Shown here piece after piece: positions 1 through 7,362 of a stretch of DNA of 14,765 bases. The notes beneath the pieces were generated by a model that had not been told where the DNA came from, made no database searches, and was given only the letters and a program-made list of their open reading frames with translations. Numbering within the stretch: position 1 is the stretch's first letter; the number at the start of each line of letters is the position of its first letter. This stretch comes from Polyangia bacterium (GTDB taxonomy: Bacteria; Myxococcota_A; Polyangia; Polyangiales; Polyangiaceae): contig JAUILJ010000085.1 in NCBI GenBank assembly GCA_030433055.1, positions 1 through 14,765 of the forward strand. The letters are read 5' to 3'. Position numbers and translations under genes: made by a program.

Positions 1-170
1 CCACGCGCCCCGGGCAAGACGGTGACCCGTACTCGGCCGCGCTCAGTCTTGCGCAGCGATATCTTCAGACCTCCCGCTTCTTCCGGCTCGAGTCGCTCGA
101 TGAAAAACGACGCGGGAACGTTGAGCAGCACCATCGCGGTCTGATTCGTGCGCAGCTGCTCTTCGCCCAT
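1..170 (-). CDS. Unrecognised protein, N-terminal 56 codons only
   Basis: The first 56 codons of a minus-strand gene that runs off the left end. The protein starts MGEEQLRTNQTAMVLLNVPA and continues with an acidic-then-basic stretch ending near VTVLPGAR. There is no signal peptide or membrane segment in the visible part, and I recognise no family. The ATG at 170-168 is the best start: an in-frame stop lies close upstream near 233-238, and only TTG/CTG codons lie between. It follows the 3D-domain gene on the same strand after a 70-bp gap, so it may be the third gene of a haemoglobin/3D-domain operon. The reading frame is convincing; the function is unknown. Confidence 0.55.
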   Translation of the reverse strand, partial: MGEEQLRTNQTAMVLLNVPASFFIERLEPEEAGGLKISLRKTERGRVRVTVLPGAR

Positions 171-240
171 GGACCCCGCATTGTGATCGCGCGCCCGGGT
201 CAGCGTCAAACCCAAGCGCCGCGGCGGCAGTCAGCGGCCT

Positions 241-1167
241 CTAGTCGCGATCCGAATCGCGGCGCTCCCGCTTTGTGCGGGGCTCTTTTCTGCGGGGCTC
301 GGGCCCGGGCAACGACGGGAGGGGCGCGCGGCGGCATTTCGGGCTGTCGAGGACCACTGTGACTCCCTGATTGCTAGGCACGAGCGAGTTCCAGATCCGT
401 GTGACCGCCTCCTGTCCGGTGAACACGTCGACGTGTTTGCCCTTCACCTTCGTGCCACGGTCTTGAACAAGAAAACAGCCATCGTGCCGGGTTCCCTGGT
501 CGTCGGTTGGCATCCCCTCATACTCGGGAATGTACACGCTGGTGCCAATCGGCAGAACGCTGGTATCGGCTGCAATCGTCAGCAGGGGTGTGATCGGCCC
601 ACCGGTAGCACCTCTTCCCCAGGGAAACTGCTTGGAGTCGAGCGCATCGAAACAGATGCGCTGGTTGGTCCGCGGGCATACGCTCGCGCATTCGCAGTCA
701 CGGCGGTTGAAGCTAACGGTTTGCCCGCTCAGCAGCATGCCGCTCCCCTGCACGCACACCGCATCGTGGAAGTCCTTGGGGACGGACCTGATCGTGCGGC
801 ACTGAGCGTCCTTCAGGGCGACGTTGTCTCCCTTGTAGTCGGCTTCCGATGGGAAGTCGTAGTAGGTATTGCGAAACTTCCCCAGCACTTTGCCCTTGAG
901 CTTGCTCGGGTCGACAGCATCTCCTGGTTCGCGCTGGGGAGGCTCACCCAACGTGCGAGCAGTCACCGGCAGTGGTGATGCCGCCGCGCGGCGCGGAGCG
1001 GTGGGCTCTGGCCCTGCGCCACCTCCGAAATCGTCGCCAGCGACAAGGGGCTCCTCCATCCAAGCGTTGCCTGCCGTCGCACACGCAGAAGCGGTGACGG
1101 AGAGAAGGATCAGTACTCCATTGGAAGTACGCCGATGGCGGCGTGATCGCTGCGTAACGCTTCTCAT
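241..1167 (-). CDS. Secreted 3D-domain protein (double-psi beta-barrel type)
   Basis: A 308-residue exported protein. The basic N-terminus and hydrophobic stretch (about 16-28) form a signal peptide. Cys29 in TASAC could be a weak lipobox; cleavage after GNA near residue 35 is the alternative. A Pro/Ala-rich linker follows (about 45-90), then a Cys-rich middle section (Cys123, 138, 158, 160, 164, 172). The 3D domain lies around 205-275, with its three aspartates at D229 (HDGC), D236 (QDRG) and D247 (HVDVF). In MltA and related wall proteins this fold acts on peptidoglycan glycan strands, so a wall-active role is plausible but not shown. The last 30 residues are strongly basic (RRKEPRTKRERR). 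The ATG overlaps the stop of the haemoglobin gene by 4 bp (ATGA), so translation is probably coupled. Confidence 0.8.
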   Translation of the reverse strand: MRSVTQRSRRHRRTSNGVLILLSVTASACATAGNAWMEEPLVAGDDFGGGAGPEPTAPRRAAASPLPVTARTLGEPPQREPGDAVDPSKLKGKVLGKFRNTYYDFPSEADYKGDNVALKDAQCRTIRSVPKDFHDAVCVQGSGMLLSGQTVSFNRRDCECASVCPRTNQRICFDALDSKQFPWGRGATGGPITPLLTIAADTSVLPIGTSVYIPEYEGMPTDDQGTRHDGCFLVQDRGTKVKGKHVDVFTGQEAVTRIWNSLVPSNQGVTVVLDSPKCRRAPLPSLPGPEPRRKEPRTKRERRDSDRD

Positions 1168-1595
1168 CCCTTGCCTCGTTGACCGGCCTCGACGACTCCC
1201 GCCATGGCTCCGATGGGGTCACAGCGGCCTCCGCTGTCCCGAGTGACCTGAGACCGCAGTCCTTCAGTGTGTGAGAGCCAGTGTTCACGTACGTGGGCGG
1301 GCACTTCGTGCTCGTCGAGCACCTCTTCCAAGATCTTCAGGCGCCGCATGAACTGCCCCCCCATGATCGGGTGTGCGGCGTGGGCCTCGCGGATGGGGCG
1401 ACCGGTGTACGGCACCCGGGCTCCCAAATGCGCGGCAGCGAACTCGTATTCCTTCGCCTTCAAGCGCTCTCGACTCGCGCGCTGAAAGAAGAAACCGATC
1501 ATCACGTCGTCGAAGACTCGGTCGACGAACTGATCGATGATCGAGCGGAGCTCTGGCTCCCCCCCCAACTGTTCAAACAGACTGCGATTATCCAT
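1164..1595 (-). CDS. Truncated haemoglobin, group I-like
   Basis: A 143-residue 2/2 haemoglobin. It begins SLFEQLGGEPELRSIIDQF, the usual opening of the family, followed by the FFF region (35-37), RLKAKEYEF on helix E, and YTGRPIREAH carrying the likely proximal haem ligand H72 (F8). Aligned from memory with M. tuberculosis GlbN, position B10 (usually Tyr) is Val24, E7 is Leu45 and E11 (Gln in GlbN) is Glu49, so the distal pocket looks atypical. The family binds O2, NO or CO, and many members detoxify NO; no specific ligand can be inferred here. The last 25 residues extend past the globin fold. It is the first gene of a coupled pair with the 3D-domain protein. The ATG at 1595 has no strong Shine-Dalgarno. 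Confidence 0.9.
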   Translation of the reverse strand: MDNRSLFEQLGGEPELRSIIDQFVDRVFDDVMIGFFFQRASRERLKAKEYEFAAAHLGARVPYTGRPIREAHAAHPIMGGQFMRRLKILEEVLDEHEVPAHVREHWLSHTEGLRSQVTRDSGGRCDPIGAMAGVVEAGQRGKG

Positions 1596-1875
1596 GCTGC
1601 GTGCCGCGGCGGCGCCGACCTTGCCGGAGTTCTAGCACCGGGGTGGTCGGTAGGAACCGCTGGACCATCCGCCAAGAACGCCACATTGGCCAACAAACGG
1701 GCTCGTCGCGCCGAGGGTTCGTGTCCGTCCACCCGGGAACTCCCATTCTTTTGTGAGCGCACATCCAAACGATGCGCTAGGGCTCGCCAAGGCGCTGCGA
1801 AGAACCTCTGAAGTTCTGCAGCGATAGACCGTCCAACCCGGTTGCGACCCCATCGCGCCGTTTCGTTGCACCTCC
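1596..1875. other. Divergent intergenic region, no gene seen
   Basis: About 280 bp between the divergent haemoglobin and M15 peptidase genes. I see no convincing reading frame or RNA gene. A GTGCTAGAAC block on the minus strand near its left side could be the haemoglobin promoter. No clear promoter for the peptidase gene is visible. Confidence 0.6.
1629..1634 (-). promoter_or_regulatory. Possible -10 element for haemoglobin/3D operon
   Basis: Minus-strand TAGAAC within GTGCTAGAAC, 33 nt before the ATG. The same GTGCTA lead-in occurs before the radical-SAM/halogenase and inositol-phosphatase genes in this window. No good -35 is visible. It is a motif match only. Confidence 0.25.
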
Positions 1876-2727
1876 ATGTCCGCCTCCACCATGTCCGCTC
1901 GCCTGGCCCGCTACTCGTCGATCTTCGCCATCTCCCTGCTTGCGGTCGCGGAGCTCGCGACTTTCGCCCGCGCGGCTGACGATGACGCGGAGACACCCGC
2001 GACCGCTCCTGTCGAGACAAAAGCGCCACGCGCCAAGACGAAGGTCGACAGCGCGAAGCGCGAGGCGTGGAAGAAGGAGCGGGCAGCCTTCAAAAAGAAA
2101 CTGAAAGCCTGGAAGAACGCGAAGAAGTACCGCGGCTGTCGCTTCCAGTCGCCGAAGAAGTTCTTGGTGAGGTCCAGCTTCGTCAAAAACAACCAGATCC
2201 AACCCAAGGCCCATCAACGAGCCGTTCGTTACCGCGCGGAAAAATATGGTTACCTCCCCGGCTTTCACCTCGAGAAGTACGCGGGGGCGTCCGTTGGCGA
2301 GCAGGTCACCGGCATGCGTTTCATGGGTTTGCCCATCCAGATCCACGAGCGCTTGGAGCCAGCGCTGATCTGCGTGGAGAAGCGCATCAAGAAGCTGTGC
2401 AAGGACGACGACGAGAAGTACACCGCGAAGGGCATCGGCGGGCTCCGAGTGGGGAACACCTACCGCGGCGGCGAGATCTCGAACCACTTGTTTGGCATCG
2501 CCATCGACATCGACACCGGCCGCAATCCCTGCTGTGGCTGCGTGGACCCGTGGCCGGACCATCCGCTGTGCAAGAAGCCAGCGAAGTCGATCTATGAGCG
2601 CACCGCGCTCACGAAGTGCTGGATCAACTCGTTCGAGAAGTATGGCTTCTACTGGCTGGGTCGAGACACGCTCCAGGACACCATGCACTTCGAGTTCTTG
2701 GGCGACCCCGACCGCATCCTGCCGTAG
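1876..2727 (+). CDS. Exported M15-family zinc peptidase (VanY/M15C-like)
   Basis: A 283-residue protein. A signal peptide (about 8-33, ending in ARA before an acidic ADDD) directs export. A Lys-rich, probably helical linker (51-84, with WKKERAAFKKK) precedes the enzyme domain. The M15 zinc site is visible: H204 in SNHLFGIAID with D211 seven residues later (HxxxxxxD), and D268 plus H271 in DTMHFEF. Asp at -3 from the last His is typical of M15C L-Ala-D-Glu or D,D-type wall peptidases. It therefore probably cleaves peptidoglycan stem peptides in the periplasm. Several cysteines (C219, C220, C222, C232, C248) suggest disulfides. An ATG at 1891 is an alternative start; neither has a clear ribosome site. 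It converges on the phospholipase-like gene with only 2 bp between the stops. Confidence 0.85.
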   Translation: MSASTMSARLARYSSIFAISLLAVAELATFARAADDDAETPATAPVETKAPRAKTKVDSAKREAWKKERAAFKKKLKAWKNAKKYRGCRFQSPKKFLVRSSFVKNNQIQPKAHQRAVRYRAEKYGYLPGFHLEKYAGASVGEQVTGMRFMGLPIQIHERLEPALICVEKRIKKLCKDDDEKYTAKGIGGLRVGNTYRGGEISNHLFGIAIDIDTGRNPCCGCVDPWPDHPLCKKPAKSIYERTALTKCWINSFEKYGFYWLGRDTLQDTMHFEFLGDPDRILP

Positions 2728-2729
2728 AG

Positions 2730-3734
2730 CTACTTGAGCCGCCCTGGGCTCTCGATATCCGCCGACGTACAGCCCGCAGGCGCGATCAACGGGTTGCAGC
2801 GCGAGGGCGTTCCTCCAGGGATCTGCATCACGTAGTCGACTCCCTCGACCTTGCCAGGGAAGTCGGTGCTGATGAGCTGTGCCCCGCTGTCCAGCGCCGC
2901 CTGGAGCACCCCGGGGCTCTGCGGTGCGTCTAACCCCCCGTCCCGCGTGCGGACGATGAAGCCGCTCTTCACCGCTTGCTGGATGGCGTCGAAGTCACTC
3001 TCGGCGCCATTGAGGATGCGCACCGCCGCGAAGTCCTCCTCCGGCAGGCTCTCGGGGAACATCAGGCGACCGTTCACGTCGTTGAACTCGCGGGTGTAGG
3101 CCTGGGTGAAGTCCGAGCGGTCGTTGATGAAGAACAGCACCTTGCCCCTCGCCTCAGCGAGTGTTGGCCAGCCGGTCGTGGTGACCGCCTCACGCAGCGT
3201 CGCGGCATCTCCCTGGACGTCGTCTGGTGTGCTGATTCTTTCCCTGGGGAACGCCGTGAGGATCTCGCCCTCGAAAGCCTCGAAGAAGCTCTCCCCTAGC
3301 CAGCTCGGGAAACGGCCCTTGGGTTCGATCTGGATGAAGATGGGCTGATGGCCGGGATGGGCGCTGGACCACTGCTCGATGGTGCGTAGGCAGTCGACGA
3401 ACAGGCGACAGTGGGTGCCCTCATCGACGATGGGGATGTGATAGACCTCGATGCTGTCGTTCTTCTCGACGTAGTTCGTGTCGAGCTCGAACTTGCGCAC
3501 GCCCTGCTCTTCGAGCTGCACATCGAGCGGAGCGAAGGTGTAGTCGAGCTCCGCCACCGCCGGCTCTTCCTGGGCGATGTGGTAGCTGTTATGGGTCCCC
3601 TTGAGCTGCAACTGGTTCATCCGCAGCTCGTTGTCGCGCGGATACTTGGACTCGGTAGGGCCGGGCCCGTCATCGCCGCAGCCTTGCAGCGCGAGCGCCA
3701 GCGTACACAGCATCCCCAGCGCTGATAGCTTCAC
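2730..3734 (-). CDS. Lipoprotein, Ca2+-dependent phosphoinositide phospholipase C-like
   Basis: A 334-residue protein with a lipoprotein signal (LQGC at 16-19). The mature part carries the two-histidine barrel signature of the PI-PLC superfamily: KGTHNSYH with H48, then FELD (E83, D85) and VYHIP with H99. The order and spacing fit the Ca2+-dependent PI-PLC-C1-like group, whose bacterial members are mostly uncharacterised; the substrate here is not known. The C-terminal half keeps barrel strands such as KVLFFIND, GFIVRTRD and LISTDFPG. The start is a GTG, which retains the basic residue of the signal peptide; an ATG seven codons in would remove it. It lies 88 bp downstream of the inositol-phosphatase-family gene on the same strand, an interesting pairing but not proof of a shared pathway. 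Confidence 0.85.
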   Translation of the reverse strand: MKLSALGMLCTLALALQGCGDDGPGPTESKYPRDNELRMNQLQLKGTHNSYHIAQEEPAVAELDYTFAPLDVQLEEQGVRKFELDTNYVEKNDSIEVYHIPIVDEGTHCRLFVDCLRTIEQWSSAHPGHQPIFIQIEPKGRFPSWLGESFFEAFEGEILTAFPRERISTPDDVQGDAATLREAVTTTGWPTLAEARGKVLFFINDRSDFTQAYTREFNDVNGRLMFPESLPEEDFAAVRILNGAESDFDAIQQAVKSGFIVRTRDGGLDAPQSPGVLQAALDSGAQLISTDFPGKVEGVDYVMQIPGGTPSRCNPLIAPAGCTSADIESPGRLK

Positions 3735-3750
3735 CGGCTGAAGATAGCCG
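3735..3750 (-). repeat. Small inverted repeat abutting the lipoprotein start
   Basis: A 5-bp inverted repeat (CGGCT, 6-nt loop, AGCCG) ends immediately before the GTG start of the lipoprotein gene on the minus strand. It could fold in the mRNA and limit start access. The stem is short, so chance is quite possible. Confidence 0.25.
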
Positions 3751-3822
3751 TTTCAGCCTCGTCGACCAAGCGTTACGCGGCTGTCACGGCTCGAGTGGCG
3801 CGCTGCGTTGCTGCTCGCGGCT

Positions 3823-4662
3823 CTAGCCCCCTTCCGCAACGTCGCGGTCGTCGAGCAGATCAGCCAACAAGCCCAGCAGCTCATCGTGGACCAGGCCATT
3901 CGTCGCGAGCACGTGCCCACGCTCCAGGCGCGCAGGGCCGCCGCCCAGAGCCGTCAGGCGACCACCCGCCGCCAGCTGAATGGCTGCAGCAGCCGCCAGA
4001 TCCCAGACGTGAACGCGCCGCTCCCAGTAACCATCGTAGGTGCCATCGGCCACGAAGCACAGGTCCATCGCTGCAGAGCCACAGCGCCGCACGGCGAGCG
4101 CCCGCTTCTTGATGCGTTCGAAGCTCTCGAAGTTGTTGTACGGCGCCCTATCTCTTTCCGGAGGGAAACCCGTTGCGAGGAGGGCGTCAGCCAGCACACC
4201 GACTCGGCTGACCTGAACCGACTCGTCGTTCCGCTTCGCGCCACCGCCCTTGAAGCCGCTCCAGGTCGTGTGGATGGTGGGCGCGACCACCGCTCCACAC
4301 AGCGGCTCGTCCCCCTGCATCAGTCCGATGCTCACGCACCAGATGGGGTGACCGTGGGCGAAGTTGGTGGTGCCGTCGATGGGATCGCAGACCCACTTCG
4401 GTGCGGAAGCGTCGCCAACACCACTCAACCCGCTCTCCTCCGCCAGCACCGCGAACGGGGCGAGCTCGCCAAGCCGCTTCAGGATCAGCTGCTCGCTTTT
4501 CAGGTCCCACTCCGTCACCAGATCCTTGGGTTGCTTCTTGCTGATCTCCGGGCGCGTGCGCCACGCGCTCAGGACCAAATCCGCGGCTTCCGCCGCCACC
4601 TGAGTGGCGATGGCGCAGAGCTCTGCGAGCTCCCGGGGGGACGGCTGACTCTGGGGGGACAT
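3823..4662 (-). CDS. Inositol monophosphatase family protein
   Basis: A 279-residue Mg2+-dependent phosphatase. All family motifs are present: DLVTEWD (47-53), AEES with metal ligand E75, WVCDPIDGTTNFAHG with D93 and D96, and VWDLAAAAAI with D221. The length is normal for the family (about 260-280). Family members hydrolyse inositol monophosphates; some use other sugar phosphates, 3'-phosphoadenosine phosphate or histidinol phosphate, so the substrate is not fixed by sequence. The ATG at 4662 has no Shine-Dalgarno, but a TAACAC -10-like element lies 7 nt upstream, as expected of a leaderless mRNA. The gene is divergent from the glycosyltransferase gene. An antisense open frame across it is a shadow. 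Confidence 0.93.
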   Translation of the reverse strand: MSPQSQPSPRELAELCAIATQVAAEAADLVLSAWRTRPEISKKQPKDLVTEWDLKSEQLILKRLGELAPFAVLAEESGLSGVGDASAPKWVCDPIDGTTNFAHGHPIWCVSIGLMQGDEPLCGAVVAPTIHTTWSGFKGGGAKRNDESVQVSRVGVLADALLATGFPPERDRAPYNNFESFERIKKRALAVRRCGSAAMDLCFVADGTYDGYWERRVHVWDLAAAAAIQLAAGGRLTALGGGPARLERGHVLATNGLVHDELLGLLADLLDDRDVAEGG

Positions 4663-4669
4663 GGCGGGG

Positions 4670-4675
4670 GTGTTA
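4670..4675 (-). promoter_or_regulatory. Possible -10 for inositol phosphatase gene (leaderless)
   Basis: Minus-strand TAACAC in GTGCTAACAC, 7 nt before the ATG. With no Shine-Dalgarno present, transcription could begin at or next to the start codon. Motif-based only. Confidence 0.3.
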
Positions 4676-4707
4676 GCACGTTTCGCCGAGACGAAAATTG
4701 GACTAAC
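4672..4707. repeat. Nested inverted repeat between divergent genes
   Basis: GTTAG (4672-4676) pairs with CTAAC (4703-4707), enclosing TTTCG (4681-4685) and CGAAA (4692-4696). This near-symmetrical dyad fills the 60-bp gap between the divergent phosphatase and glycosyltransferase genes and overlaps the likely -10 regions of both. It could be an operator or a bidirectional promoter; chance cannot be excluded. Confidence 0.3.
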
Positions 4708-4722
4708 GCTGCGCCTCGGGAG

Positions 4723-6282
4723 ATGCCGCTGGAGGGAACACAGGCCGGGGCAGGCGCCAAACGTACGCGCTGGCTCGTGGCGCTGGCCGTGACCGCGATC
4801 GTCGGTCTAGGCGTCGGCTTGCGCTGCGTGCACCTCACCGATCCGGTGATCGCCGACTTCCATTCCTGGCGACAGGCCGACAGCGCCGGCTTCGCTCATG
4901 GATACTTGCTCGAGACGCTGAACCCCTTGTCGCCACGCATCGATCGCCAGCCGTGTGAGCTTGGAGACGCGCCCTTCGGGCTGGTTGAGGCGGAGCTCCC
5001 AATTTCCGCCTGGTTATCCGCGCTGCCCCTCAAGCTGCTCGGCGTGCATTTTCCTCCTCCGTGGTACCTGCGCAGCGTCTCCATCGGGTTCTTCGCGCTG
5101 ACAGCGTACTTTCTCTACCGCCTGCAGCGCCTGCTGGGCGCCGGGAAGCTGGAGAGCAGCGCTAGCCTGCTCATTTTTTCGACCCTGCCCATCTCCATCT
5201 TCTTCACGCGCACGCCGCAACCAGACGGCCCGGCGCTGTGCTTCTGTGTGGCGTTCATCTATCACCTGGAGAAGTGGCTCGCTGCACGTCACAGCGCCGC
5301 AGCGCCCAAAGCTCGGTGGTGGCGCCACCCAGACGTGCAGCTTGGCTTGAGCGCCTTGTGGGGCGGTGGGATGCTGATGATCAAAGCGCCCAATCTCTTC
5401 ATGGGCCTGCCAGCGCTCTACCTGGTGCTGTCGAGGCGTGGCCTCGCCGCGGCACGTGAATGGCGGCTCTGGCTGTGGGGCGGAACGGTGCTCTGCTTTG
5501 GTTCCGCGTGGTATTGGTATGCGCACCACTTCCCCTGGACCTTCGGCGTGTGGGGTGATCGCGCGGCCAGCAAGTTCTCCGATTGGGCACTGTTCAGCTC
5601 GGCGAGTCCCTGGCGCAAGCTGAGTCACCGCATGGTCTCGAGCGTCGCGGGCTGGGGCGCACTGACACTAGCGCTGCTCGGTCTGGGCGCTGGACTGGGG
5701 GAGCGCCGAACGCGGCTCTACGCGGTGTGGCTAATCGGATTCATGTGCTTCGTCGCCGCCGTGCTCCGAGGCAACGAGACCCACGTCTATTACCAGCTGC
5801 CTGTGGTGTTGCCCTTCTCCCTGCTCGCTGGGCGCGGCGTCGCCAGGCTGTGGCACGCGGCTGATACCTCGGCGGCACAGCGGTGGGGCAACGGCGTCGC
5901 GCTCTTCGGGCTGCTCGCGCTGCACGCCTGGAACACGCAGAGCGTGCTATTCGCGAAGGCGACGCGCGGCGAGTATCGCGGATTTTACCATATGGATAAA
6001 GATGTCGTCGCGACGGCGAGCATGCTCAGAGAGCACCTGCCAGAAGGCGCCCGCTTCGTGAGCGTGGATCGCAATCCAGCCTTCTTCTACAACTCGAGGC
6101 ACCAGGGCTTCTTCACGGAGCACGCAAGGCTTGGCGAGGTCTTGAGCTGCGCCCAGGGCCGCGCTGACTACGTGCTGGTTCCGGCCTCCTACAAGAGCCA
6201 GGAGCGCATTCTGGGGCCCAGGGTGAAGCGCATCGCCGCGACTCCCCGCTATTTGCTGTGGCAACTGAGCGACGTCAAATAG
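4723..6282 (+). CDS. GT-C membrane glycosyltransferase (family 39/ArnT-like)
   Basis: A 519-residue polytopic protein. The first transmembrane helix (16-34) is followed by a periplasmic loop with ADFHSWRQAD; D45 matches the catalytic Asp expected in the first loop of GT-C enzymes, and the HxWRQAD pattern is typical of family-39-like proteins. About 8-10 further hydrophobic segments follow (for example near 94-108, 118-134, 149-165 and 208-235). A soluble C-terminal region (about 420-519) resembles the periplasmic tail of this class. It probably moves a sugar from a polyprenyl-phosphate carrier to a lipid, glycan or protein; the acceptor is unknown. I start it at the ATG 4723 because the frame upstream (from 3808) is antisense to the phosphatase gene and the hydrophobic protein begins here. 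Confidence 0.82.
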   Translation: MPLEGTQAGAGAKRTRWLVALAVTAIVGLGVGLRCVHLTDPVIADFHSWRQADSAGFAHGYLLETLNPLSPRIDRQPCELGDAPFGLVEAELPISAWLSALPLKLLGVHFPPPWYLRSVSIGFFALTAYFLYRLQRLLGAGKLESSASLLIFSTLPISIFFTRTPQPDGPALCFCVAFIYHLEKWLAARHSAAAPKARWWRHPDVQLGLSALWGGGMLMIKAPNLFMGLPALYLVLSRRGLAAAREWRLWLWGGTVLCFGSAWYWYAHHFPWTFGVWGDRAASKFSDWALFSSASPWRKLSHRMVSSVAGWGALTLALLGLGAGLGERRTRLYAVWLIGFMCFVAAVLRGNETHVYYQLPVVLPFSLLAGRGVARLWHAADTSAAQRWGNGVALFGLLALHAWNTQSVLFAKATRGEYRGFYHMDKDVVATASMLREHLPEGARFVSVDRNPAFFYNSRHQGFFTEHARLGEVLSCAQGRADYVLVPASYKSQERILGPRVKRIAATPRYLLWQLSDVK

Positions 6283-6397
6283 GACGCTGAGACTCGAACT
6301 GCTCGTCTGGAGTGCGCTTTCGGGTTTCGAGAGCCTGATAAATCAGTGAAACTCAGCTCGGGCGTGAGCCAGCGTTCCTCACCCCCACCTGCCCGAA

Positions 6398-7174
6398 ATG
6401 CTGCAGATGATCCTTCGTCGTTCGATCACCCTCCCCGCGTTCGCGCTGCTTTGCGGCGCCTTCATCAGCCTCGGTTGCGACGATCCGCCCCCGAAGAAGA
6501 ACCCGTTCGCCGCGCCGAGTGACACCGTCAAGCCGCCCCCGATCGACTCGGTGCCGAAGCCCAAAGGGCCGACGGAGTTCAGCGTCACGTCCGACGGGCC
6601 CAAGGTCGGCTTCTCGCCGATTCTGATCGAGAAGAAGGACGGCAAGGATCGATTGGCGAAGGCGCTGGAGGAAGAGAAGGAACACGTCGACGGCAAGGAC
6701 GTGCCGCTGGCGGTCGATCGCAAGGCCAAGCTCGACTGGGTGATGGCGATGTTCGAGGGCCTGACGAAGCTCGGCGCATCACACATCGTCGTCAAGACGG
6801 AGACTCGCCCGAAGTTCCACGCGACCCTGAGTTTCACGCCCCAAGCCAAGCTGACGAACCCGCCAGCGTGCAGCGTGGTCGCCGTGGTGCTGAAGGACCG
6901 CGGCACTGCCGTGTGGAAACTCTCCGGAGGCACCGCGACCAAGCGCAGCAAGGGCTTCGCGGGGCCGGATCTGAGCATGACCGGGGAGACGATCGAGAAG
7001 CGCGCGGGCGCCTGCAAGGACTCGACGAACATCTTCCTGTCGGCGGACGAAGGCATCGAGTGGGGCCTAGTCTACGACATCGGCGCTTCGACCAAGGACC
7101 TCGAGAAGGTGAAGCTCGACACCTTCATCCTGCTTCAGCAGCGCCCCGTCGCGGGCCACAAGGTCGAGCTCTAG
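6398..7174 (+). CDS. Lipoprotein with ExbD/TolR-like domain
   Basis: A 258-residue protein of unknown job. The N-terminus has a basic and hydrophobic signal ending in SLGC (Cys27), a loose lipobox. A Pro/Lys-rich linker follows (30-58). Residues about 60-135 resemble the periplasmic fold of ExbD/TolR: FSVTSDGPKV, then a helix, then VPLAVDRKAKLDWVMAMFEGL and HIVVKTE, which parallels the 'D...v..v...l...G...i' segment of ExbD. The usual N-terminal membrane helix with its charged residue is absent and replaced by the lipoprotein signal. The second half (140-258) is also strand-rich, with C158 and C207. The resemblance was judged by eye. A second ATG at 6407 is an alternative start. A hairpin follows the stop. 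Confidence 0.7.
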   Translation: MLQMILRRSITLPAFALLCGAFISLGCDDPPPKKNPFAAPSDTVKPPPIDSVPKPKGPTEFSVTSDGPKVGFSPILIEKKDGKDRLAKALEEEKEHVDGKDVPLAVDRKAKLDWVMAMFEGLTKLGASHIVVKTETRPKFHATLSFTPQAKLTNPPACSVVAVVLKDRGTAVWKLSGGTATKRSKGFAGPDLSMTGETIEKRAGACKDSTNIFLSADEGIEWGLVYDIGASTKDLEKVKLDTFILLQQRPVAGHKVEL

Positions 7175-7192
7175 GCGTCCCGCTTCAGCCTC

Positions 7193-7217
7193 CCGAACTG
7201 ACACCGCGTCAGTTCGG
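7193..7217 (+). terminator. Perfect 9-bp hairpin after lipoprotein gene
   Basis: CCGAACTGA and TCAGTTCGG form a perfect 9-bp stem with a 7-nt loop, starting 19 nt after the stop codon at 7174. No T-tract follows, so it is not a canonical intrinsic terminator; it may end or protect the transcript. Confidence 0.45.
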
Positions 7218-7273
7218 CGAGTCGAGCCGCCGTCGAATTCCACATGAATTTCAGGGGGTTAGGCGCGTTGGTC

Positions 7274-7317
7274 GGACGCCAGAATCCACCCGCGAAGACG
7301 CTGGGCGTTTGGCGTCC
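7274..7317. repeat. 8-bp inverted repeat upstream of unknown gene
   Basis: GGACGCCA (7274-7281) and TGGCGTCC (7310-7317) are exact inverted repeats 28 nt apart, in the gap before the gene that starts at 7363. It may be a protein-binding site or an RNA stem. No function can be assigned. Confidence 0.3.
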
Positions 7318-7333
7318 AGAGCGGGTCGCCAGC

Positions 7334-7353
7334 ATAGCGCGCTGCGCTATAGT
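7334..7353 (+). promoter_or_regulatory. Palindrome overlapping a TATAGT -10 element
   Basis: ATAGCGC-GCT-GCGCTAT is a perfect 7-bp inverted repeat (7334-7350). Its right arm runs into TATAGT (7348-7353), one mismatch from the -10 consensus and 9 nt before the GTG at 7363. This is the layout of an operator overlapping a promoter for a leaderless transcript. No convincing -35 is present. Confidence 0.4.
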
Positions 7354-7362
7354 CCCGCCGCC

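Noticed and set aside
1777..2688. A 303-codon minus-strand frame opposite the M15 peptidase.
   Set aside because: The plus-strand protein has a signal peptide and complete zinc-site motifs; the antisense frame has none and is a high-GC shadow.
3808..4722. The open frame of the glycosyltransferase continues about 305 codons upstream.
   Set aside because: It lies antisense to the inositol-phosphatase gene, which has all family motifs, and the translated extension is Arg/His-rich without domains.
6283..6340. ACTCGAAC and GGTTTCGAGA looked like parts of a tRNA T-arm.
   Set aside because: The T-stem does not pair and there is no acceptor, D or anticodon arm on either strand.
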